DNA of 26,638 bases from an uncultured Blautia sp. (GTDB lineage Bacteria; Bacillota; Clostridia; Lachnospirales; Lachnospiraceae), in contig CAKRRX010000025.1 in the NCBI GenBank assembly GCA_934394595.1, forward strand, positions 1 through 26,638, written 5' to 3'. How positions within the stretch are numbered: the first letter of the stretch is position 1; each line of letters begins with the position of its first letter. The notes under the pieces were generated by a model that saw only the letters and a list, made by a program, of their open reading frames with translations, was not told the origin of the DNA and ran no database searches. This document shows, piece by piece, positions 21,917 through 26,638 of the stretch. Made by a program: the position numbers and the translations under genes.

Positions 21917-23732
21917 ATTTAAAAACATGAAATATCGTCACAAGCTTACCATTCTACTTGTGACTGCAAGCCTGGTTCCTATGATCCTGCTTGTGTGGTA
22001 CAGTCATGACCGCATGAGCAGTCTGCTTCAGGAAAAAGAGATGGAAGATATGTCCTCTATTCTGGAGCAGACTGGAGAGGGAATCGACAGTCAGATCGAA
22101 GTTTTTTCCAGTCTATTGAATTATCTTACCTATTCCCCGGATATTGAGGATCTGATCACAGAAAAAAATTTGAATAATTATTATGCTTACAGGAAATATA
22201 CAGAAGTGGCAGATCCACTTTTATCTGTACCAAAATCCTATCATGATGCAATTTTGCAGATCCAGCTTTTTGCAGACAGTATTAAGGTGCGCCACGAGTA
22301 TACTCTTGTGCCGTTATCTGAGGTGAATCAAGAGTGGTGGTATGATAAGCTGACTGAAGATGTTTCTGTGCAGTGGGTGGTGGACAGCCAGAAACCGGAG
22401 ATTGCTGCGGTAAGGAGGATTTACTCAGGAAAAGAACAGACGGCAGTTCTTTGTATTACTCTGGATTATAATAAGATTTTTCAGCCCTTTGAGAATATTA
22501 TATCCACACAGTCCGGTGGGATGATCCTGGATAAAGCGGGAAACGTCCTGTTTCAGAAGGAGATGCTGGAGGAAAAGAATTCTGGCAATGCAGATCAGAA
22601 TGATATAGGGGAAAATGAAATAGAGAACAGCTATCTGGTTTCCAGGGAAATTCTGGAATCCGGACAGAGAGATTATGCCTTTGTGAACAGACAAAATGCA
22701 TTATGCGGATGGAATTTTTACCTGTATAAGCGGCAGTCAGTTATTGACAGCTCTGTGTCTGGAATCCTGGTCAGTGAGATTCCACTGATTGGGACATGTG
22801 TGGCCATTATCCTGGTTCTTGGACTTTCTTTTTCCAGGATTTTTACCAGAAAGATTGAAGAACTTACAGAGAATATGAACCGTGTCAATGAAGGAAGCCG
22901 TGTGGTTACGGTAGACAGTGATGCAGGAGATGAGATCGGACTTCTGGTGCGCAGCTTCCGTAGTATGATGGAAGAAATCAACCGTTTGATCCATGAGGTT
23001 TACGAAAATAAAATTGCATTAAAAGAATTTGAATTAAAAGCACTGACTGCACAGATCAATCCCCATTTTCTTTATAATTCCCTCTCCATTATCAACTGGA
23101 TGGCCATTCGAAGCCGCCAAAAAGAAATCAGTAGGGTTACTCTGTCCTTATCCATGTTTTATCGCACTGCATTAAGCAAAGGCCAGGATATGGTTACAGT
23201 AGATAATTGCATTCAAAATATTCGGGCCTATTTGGATATCCAGCTGGTGATGCATGACAATGATTTTCAGGTTATCTGGGTAATCGATCCGGAGGTGAAG
23301 GGGGATATTGTGCCAAAGCTTCTGATACAGCCTGTTGTAGAAAATGCTCTGGAGCATGGACTGGATATGAAGGAAGAAGGCGAAAAAATCCTAAAGCTTA
23401 TATTTGTACAGGATGGTACAGATGTGCTGTTGGCAGTGGAAGACAATGGTCCTGGAATGGAGCAGAAGGAGGCTGATAAGCTTGTGACTTACCAGGCATC
23501 CGGATATGGACTGAAGAATGTCAATGACAGAATCAAGCTTTTGTATGGAGATTCTTATGAAATCCGGGTTCTCAGTAAAGTGGGAGAAGGAACCAGAGTA
23601 GAGATGCGAATCCCAAGACAGCTTGCGGGAGAAGAGGTAACAGCAGCAGAACAGTTTTCCGAAAAGAAATTCCTGCAAAGTGCTGACATAGATGAGAAAA
23701 ATGAAAAAGGGGTTAAAAAAGATGGACCGTAA
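21888..23732 (+). CDS. Sensor histidine kinase, YesM family
   Basis: A 614-residue membrane kinase. Two transmembrane helices (about residues 18-38 and 295-318) flank an extracellular sensing domain of roughly 250 residues. A HAMP segment (about 318-370) follows. The His_kinase domain has QINPHFLYNSL with phosphoacceptor H393. The ATPase part has VVENALEHG, VEDNGPGM and the G box GYGLKNVNDRIKLLYG. A basic tail of about 40 residues extends beyond the usual end. The ATG 21888 overlaps the regulator gene by 29 bases and is preceded by aaagga at longer than usual spacing; ATG 21927 is possible. It is co-expressed with the regulator and, by overlap, with the downstream lipoprotein. Confidence 0.93.
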   Translation: MRIPAAIKNKFKNMKYRHKLTILLVTASLVPMILLVWYSHDRMSSLLQEKEMEDMSSILEQTGEGIDSQIEVFSSLLNYLTYSPDIEDLITEKNLNNYYAYRKYTEVADPLLSVPKSYHDAILQIQLFADSIKVRHEYTLVPLSEVNQEWWYDKLTEDVSVQWVVDSQKPEIAAVRRIYSGKEQTAVLCITLDYNKIFQPFENIISTQSGGMILDKAGNVLFQKEMLEEKNSGNADQNDIGENEIENSYLVSREILESGQRDYAFVNRQNALCGWNFYLYKRQSVIDSSVSGILVSEIPLIGTCVAIILVLGLSFSRIFTRKIEELTENMNRVNEGSRVVTVDSDAGDEIGLLVRSFRSMMEEINRLIHEVYENKIALKEFELKALTAQINPHFLYNSLSIINWMAIRSRQKEISRVTLSLSMFYRTALSKGQDMVTVDNCIQNIRAYLDIQLVMHDNDFQVIWVIDPEVKGDIVPKLLIQPVVENALEHGLDMKEEGEKILKLIFVQDGTDVLLAVEDNGPGMEQKEADKLVTYQASGYGLKNVNDRIKLLYGDSYEIRVLSKVGEGTRVEMRIPRQLAGEEVTAAEQFSEKKFLQSADIDEKNEKGVKKDGP

Positions 23733-25479
23733 ATGGAAAAAAAGAATACTGTGTATAACCCTTTTCTTTGGGCTTGCAATAACTGGATGCGGAAGCGGCG
23801 CTACAGAGGAAAAGGAAAATTCCCAGGTATTGTCAGAAGGAAGTTCCTCCGGGGATGTTCTTGTGAATGGGAAAGCAGAGGATTCCAAAGAGGAGGATAC
23901 TACAGAGGCGGGTGCAGATAAATGGAAGAGGGCAGCTGGCACGCCATATGGAAAGTATCCTCAGCTGGTGACCTATACCCTGGGCCAGATGAGCGGTGCT
24001 AATAATTCCAATCTACCAGAAGGAAATACCTATGAGGATAATGCATACACCAGATATTTGAAACAGATTCTGAATATACAGAATAGAAATATATATATGG
24101 AGAGTGAAGATCGATATGACGATTATGTGAATGTTCTGGTAAATGATCACACTCTCCCGGATGTTCTGGTGGTTTCGGACAGGGAAATATTGAATACTCT
24201 TGTGGAAAATGATCTGGTGGAGGATCTCACAGATGTCTATGAAAACTGTGCTTCTGCAAGGATTAAAGCTATGTATAACAGCTATGGCCCACAGCTTCTG
24301 GGGGCCGGAACCTTTGATGGAAAGCTGATGGCACTGCCTGAGGCTGTGATTGATCATGGTCCCTGCCTTTTGTGGATGAGAAAAGACTGGATAAACCAGC
24401 TTGGCCTGGATGAGCCACAAACTCTGGAAGAAGCTATGGAAATTATCAGGGTGTTTCAGGAAAATCGAATGGGAGCAGAGGATGGAGAAGATCCGGTTGG
24501 GCTTGTATGTGACACCAATTTTGTTTCCACCACCAGCCAGAATTATTCTGTAGAACCGATTTTTGAGAAGTTTTATGCTTATCCAAGAAGATGGATCCAA
24601 GATGAGAATGGGGTGATTGTTTATGGTTCTCTTACAGAAGAAACGAAAGCAGCAGTTGCTTATCTGAGGGAGCTTTACGCACAGGGAATCCTGGATCAGA
24701 ATTTTGCGCTCCGGGCTCAAAATAACATAAGGGATCTTGTTGTACAGGGAAAATGCGGGGCATTCTTTGGTCTTTGGTGGGCGCCGAACAATCCTCTTAT
24801 GGATGTTATAGAAAGTGATCCCCAGGCAGATTGGGAGCCATATTATCTCACTGCTGATTATCAGCAAAAGGACAATGTGTATACCTCTTTTCAAGACAAC
24901 AAATATGTGGTGGTGCGAAAGGGGTACGAGCATCCGGAAATTGTGATGAAAATTATCAGTGTACTATTTGATTTCAGTCGCTATGAGGGAGCAGAGGGAA
25001 CTGATGATGCAGAAGAAATAAACAGTTATTTTGCCTTAAATGTAGATCCTACGGCACGTCCGCTGGTGATCAACGTAGATTATAATGAAGCTATTTACAA
25101 TGTGACAAAGGATATACGAAGAGTGATGGCAGGTACCCAGAAAGAGAGCAATTTAACTGCTTTAGAGAAATCTTATTATGATGCCTGCATGGTGTATATT
25201 GATGGAACAGATGCTACAGTGGAAGACTGGGCCGCGTATAAGTCCAGAATTTCCGCAGTGGGTGTGCTGGTGGATGGTCACTACAAGTCTGTGAGACGGC
25301 AGTATCTGGCAGAGTCAGATGGAGAAGTTCCGAATATACTTGCCACTTTGGAGAAGAATGCTTTTATTCAGATGATCATGGGGGAACAGTCTATGGATTA
25401 TTTTGATACATTTGTGGAAGAATGGTATGAACAGGGAGGACAGGAATTGACAGAACAGATTCGAAAGGAGAATTCCTGA
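23722..25479 (+). CDS. Extracellular solute-binding lipoprotein without cognate permeases
   Basis: A large family 1 solute-binding protein (585 residues from this start). The signal peptide ends in the lipobox LAITGC, so C23 becomes the lipid anchor. A Ser/Glu/Asp-rich linker leads to the binding domain. Segments such as LPDVLVVSDREILNTLVENDLVEDL, GKLMALPEAVIDHGPCLLWMRKDW and VVQGKCGAFFGLWWAPNNP resemble the LplA/YtcQ class often encoded near YesM/YesN kinases. The ATG at 23722 gives a canonical signal peptide and has aagggg nine bases upstream; ATGs at 23692 and 23701 are alternatives. It overlaps the kinase gene by 11 bases. No permease follows, so it may deliver ligand to the kinase or share a transporter. 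Confidence 0.87.
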   Translation: MDRKWKKRILCITLFFGLAITGCGSGATEEKENSQVLSEGSSSGDVLVNGKAEDSKEEDTTEAGADKWKRAAGTPYGKYPQLVTYTLGQMSGANNSNLPEGNTYEDNAYTRYLKQILNIQNRNIYMESEDRYDDYVNVLVNDHTLPDVLVVSDREILNTLVENDLVEDLTDVYENCASARIKAMYNSYGPQLLGAGTFDGKLMALPEAVIDHGPCLLWMRKDWINQLGLDEPQTLEEAMEIIRVFQENRMGAEDGEDPVGLVCDTNFVSTTSQNYSVEPIFEKFYAYPRRWIQDENGVIVYGSLTEETKAAVAYLRELYAQGILDQNFALRAQNNIRDLVVQGKCGAFFGLWWAPNNPLMDVIESDPQADWEPYYLTADYQQKDNVYTSFQDNKYVVVRKGYEHPEIVMKIISVLFDFSRYEGAEGTDDAEEINSYFALNVDPTARPLVINVDYNEAIYNVTKDIRRVMAGTQKESNLTALEKSYYDACMVYIDGTDATVEDWAAYKSRISAVGVLVDGHYKSVRRQYLAESDGEVPNILATLEKNAFIQMIMGEQSMDYFDTFVEEWYEQGGQELTEQIRKENS

Positions 25480-26384
25480 TGGTGGAGGAAATGCTTTTGC
25501 AGGACTGTTCCTTATGTCCAAGGCAGTGCCATGTGAATCGGATTTCCGGAAAAAAAGGTTATTGTGGTATGGGCAGCAGTATAAGGGCAGCCAGGGCTGC
25601 CCTGCATATGTGGGAGGAACCCTGTATTTCCGGAGAAAAAGGTTCGGGTGCAGTATTTTTTTCAGGTTGTGGGTTGCGATGCTGCTTTTGCCAGAACAGG
25701 GACATAGCTATTGGTGACAGAGGAAAAGAGGTCAGTGTAGAACGGCTGGCAGATATTTTTCTTGAATTGGAACAAAAAGGAGCTGCTAATCTGAACCTGG
25801 TGACGGGAGCCCATTATGTACCTCAGATCATACATGCCCTGGAACTGGCGAGGAAAAAGGGATGTAAGCTTCCTGTGGTATATAATTCCAGCGGATATGA
25901 GAAGGTGGAGACTCTGAAGCTGTTAGAAGGCTATGTAGATGTGTATTTGCCAGATATGAAATATATGGATGCAAAGCTGGCTGCGGATTTTTCCCACGCA
26001 CCGGATTATCCCGAGGTAGCTGAAAATGCCATCAGAGAAATGGTACGGCAGACCGGAGCCTGCGTATTCGGGGCGGAAGGTTATATCCGGAAGGGTACTA
26101 TTGTACGGCATCTGATCCTGCCTGGGCATACGAAGAATTCTATTGCAGTTCTACAGTATCTCCATGAAACTTACGGAGATAATATTATGATCAGCATGAT
26201 GAATCAGTTTACACCAGTGTGGAAACAGGAGAAATTTCCGGAATTAAATCGAAAAGTGACAAAGAGAGAATATGAAAAAGTGTTGAATATTGCTTTGGAG
26301 CTGGGAATTGAAAATGGATATTTCCAAGAAGGGGAGACTGCAAAGGAAAGTTTTATCCCGGCATTTGACGAAGAAGGAATATGA
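25479..26384 (+). CDS. Radical SAM protein, PflX-like (PFL-activase relative)
   Basis: A 301-residue radical SAM protein of the COG1313 type. The [4Fe-4S] motif CxxxCxxC is C64, C68, C71 in GCGLRCCFCQN. The N-terminal cysteines C10, C13, C17 and C29 (CSLCPRQC..GYCG) form a second set typical of this group. LVTGAHYVPQI and YLPDMKYMDAKLAADFSHAPDY are further family features. The biochemical role of this family is not settled; no glycyl radical enzyme lies in the window. The start overlaps the lipoprotein stop by one base (TGATG) with aaaggag eight bases upstream, so it is translationally coupled to the sensing operon. A terminator follows. Confidence 0.88.
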   Translation: MVEEMLLQDCSLCPRQCHVNRISGKKGYCGMGSSIRAARAALHMWEEPCISGEKGSGAVFFSGCGLRCCFCQNRDIAIGDRGKEVSVERLADIFLELEQKGAANLNLVTGAHYVPQIIHALELARKKGCKLPVVYNSSGYEKVETLKLLEGYVDVYLPDMKYMDAKLAADFSHAPDYPEVAENAIREMVRQTGACVFGAEGYIRKGTIVRHLILPGHTKNSIAVLQYLHETYGDNIMISMMNQFTPVWKQEKFPELNRKVTKREYEKVLNIALELGIENGYFQEGETAKESFIPAFDEEGI

Positions 26385-26427
26385 GAAAAATTGGAAAAGC
26401 CTTATGAAAATTGAAGAAAAAGACACC

Positions 26428-26461
26428 AAAACGGTCTGATCAGAAATGGTCAGGCCGTTTT
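26428..26461 (+). terminator. Terminator of the two-component / radical SAM operon
   Basis: AAAACGG (26428-26434) pairs with CCGTTTT (26455-26461), and inside it CTGA with TCAG (loop of about eight bases). The T run is part of the right arm, followed by taca. Confidence 0.8.
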
Positions 26462-26470
26462 ACATAGCTC

Positions 26471-26523
26471 TAAAAACAAAAAATCCTCCCAAAATGGAAG
26501 GAGGCCGGTGCTTTCGCACCGGC
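26471..26523 (-). terminator. Minus-strand terminator preceded by GNRA-capped hairpin
   Basis: Read on the minus strand, GCCGGTGC-GAAA-GCACCGGC (26523 to 26504) forms an 8-bp hairpin with a GAAA tetraloop. A CCTCC/GGAGG stem (26504-26500 with 26489-26485) follows at once, then TTTTTTGTTTTT (26483-26472). The T tract shows the working direction is minus. It ends a transcript coming from beyond the right edge or from within the last 115 bases, where I see no convincing minus-strand gene. Confidence 0.72.
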
Positions 26524-26638
26524 GCGTATGAAAAAGAAAAATATTAAATTAAGAAAGACTTGGTGCTTTCTACGAGTATTAATATACGCAAGAAATGTGA
26601 CGAAAATGTGAAAGACTTTTGAAAAAAAAGTGAAACAC
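26524..26638. other. AT-rich right edge without a recognisable gene
   Basis: The stretch holds two small inverted repeats: AGAAAG/CTTTCT (26552-26571) and a near-palindrome GTATTAATATAC (26576-26587). TTGAAA at 26619-26624 could be a -35 box of a + strand promoter cut off by the window end. A 27-codon + strand frame from 26528 has no ribosome site. Nothing here can be assigned. Confidence 0.3.

Noticed and set aside
24013..24933. Minus-strand open frame of 306 codons opposite the lipoprotein gene
   Set aside because: Antisense to a coherent binding-protein sequence; rich in I, H and F with no domain.
26528..26611. 27-codon plus-strand peptide (MKKKNIKLRKTW...)
   Set aside because: No Shine-Dalgarno sequence, sits directly after the minus-strand terminator hairpin, and has AT-driven composition.
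26619..26624. TTGAAA as the -35 of a promoter running off the right edge, perhaps of an rRNA operon
   Set aside because: The -10 region lies outside the window, so it cannot be judged.
1..26638. CRISPR array, insertion sequence, prophage, tRNA or rRNA gene
   Set aside because: No regularly spaced repeats, transposase or integrase motifs, or tRNA/rRNA-like sequences were seen; only the short repeats listed are present.

Overview
The window looks like a chromosomal segment of a spore-forming Clostridia lineage, most likely a gut Lachnospiraceae. The evidence is the fixed gene order HU - rqcP - yabP - yabQ - divIC - spoIIE - tilS - hpt - ftsH, a T-box in front of an archaeal-type (type 3) prolyl-tRNA synthetase, a CotS-like gene, and YesM/YesN-type two-component genes beside a CUT1 sugar transporter. 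All convincing genes are on the + strand. I see no insertion sequence, phage gene, CRISPR array, tRNA or rRNA. The genus cannot be told from the sequence alone.

Layout. (1) 1-3525: tRNA t6A synthesis (Sua5/TsaC) and a dCMP deaminase, then a promoter, a complete T-box leader and proS with its terminator. (2) 3573-6019: CCA-adding enzyme and a CotS-like pseudokinase whose Shine-Dalgarno sequence is buried in a long stem. (3) 6030-13342: the conserved sporulation and division cluster, from HU through RqcP, YabP, YabQ, DivIC, a short SpoIIE, TilS, Hpt and FtsH. The spoIIE promoter has the unusual 21-bp spacing known for Spo0A-activated promoters. (4) 13343-13738: an intergenic stretch with a possible C-rich small RNA and a strong terminator. 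(5) 13739-20308: sugar metabolism, with an intracellular GH13 enzyme, class II fructose-bisphosphate aldolase, and a sugar ABC importer (binding protein, terminator-like attenuator, two permeases, no ATPase). (6) 20372-26461: a tightly overlapping operon of AraC-type response regulator, YesM-type histidine kinase, a second large binding lipoprotein without permeases, and a PflX-like radical SAM protein. (7) 26462-26638: a minus-strand terminator preceded by a GNRA-capped hairpin, which marks the end of an unseen minus-strand transcript.

How the parts fit. The importer probably brings in an oligosaccharide, energised by a shared ATPase encoded elsewhere. The GH13 enzyme and aldolase lie on the route from alpha-glucans into glycolysis, but they are separate transcription units. 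The two-component system next to the importer is the natural candidate regulator, and the extra lipoprotein may act as its ligand sensor. The central cluster links ribosome rescue, sporulation, septum formation and tRNA modification, as it does across Firmicutes.

The most interesting non-coding signals are the structured leader of rqcP with a possible pseudoknot, the RBS-sequestering stem before the CotS-like gene, the spoIIE promoter, and tandem ATCAT repeats before the sugar-binding protein. All gene functions are read from recognisable motifs and context; no database search was run.
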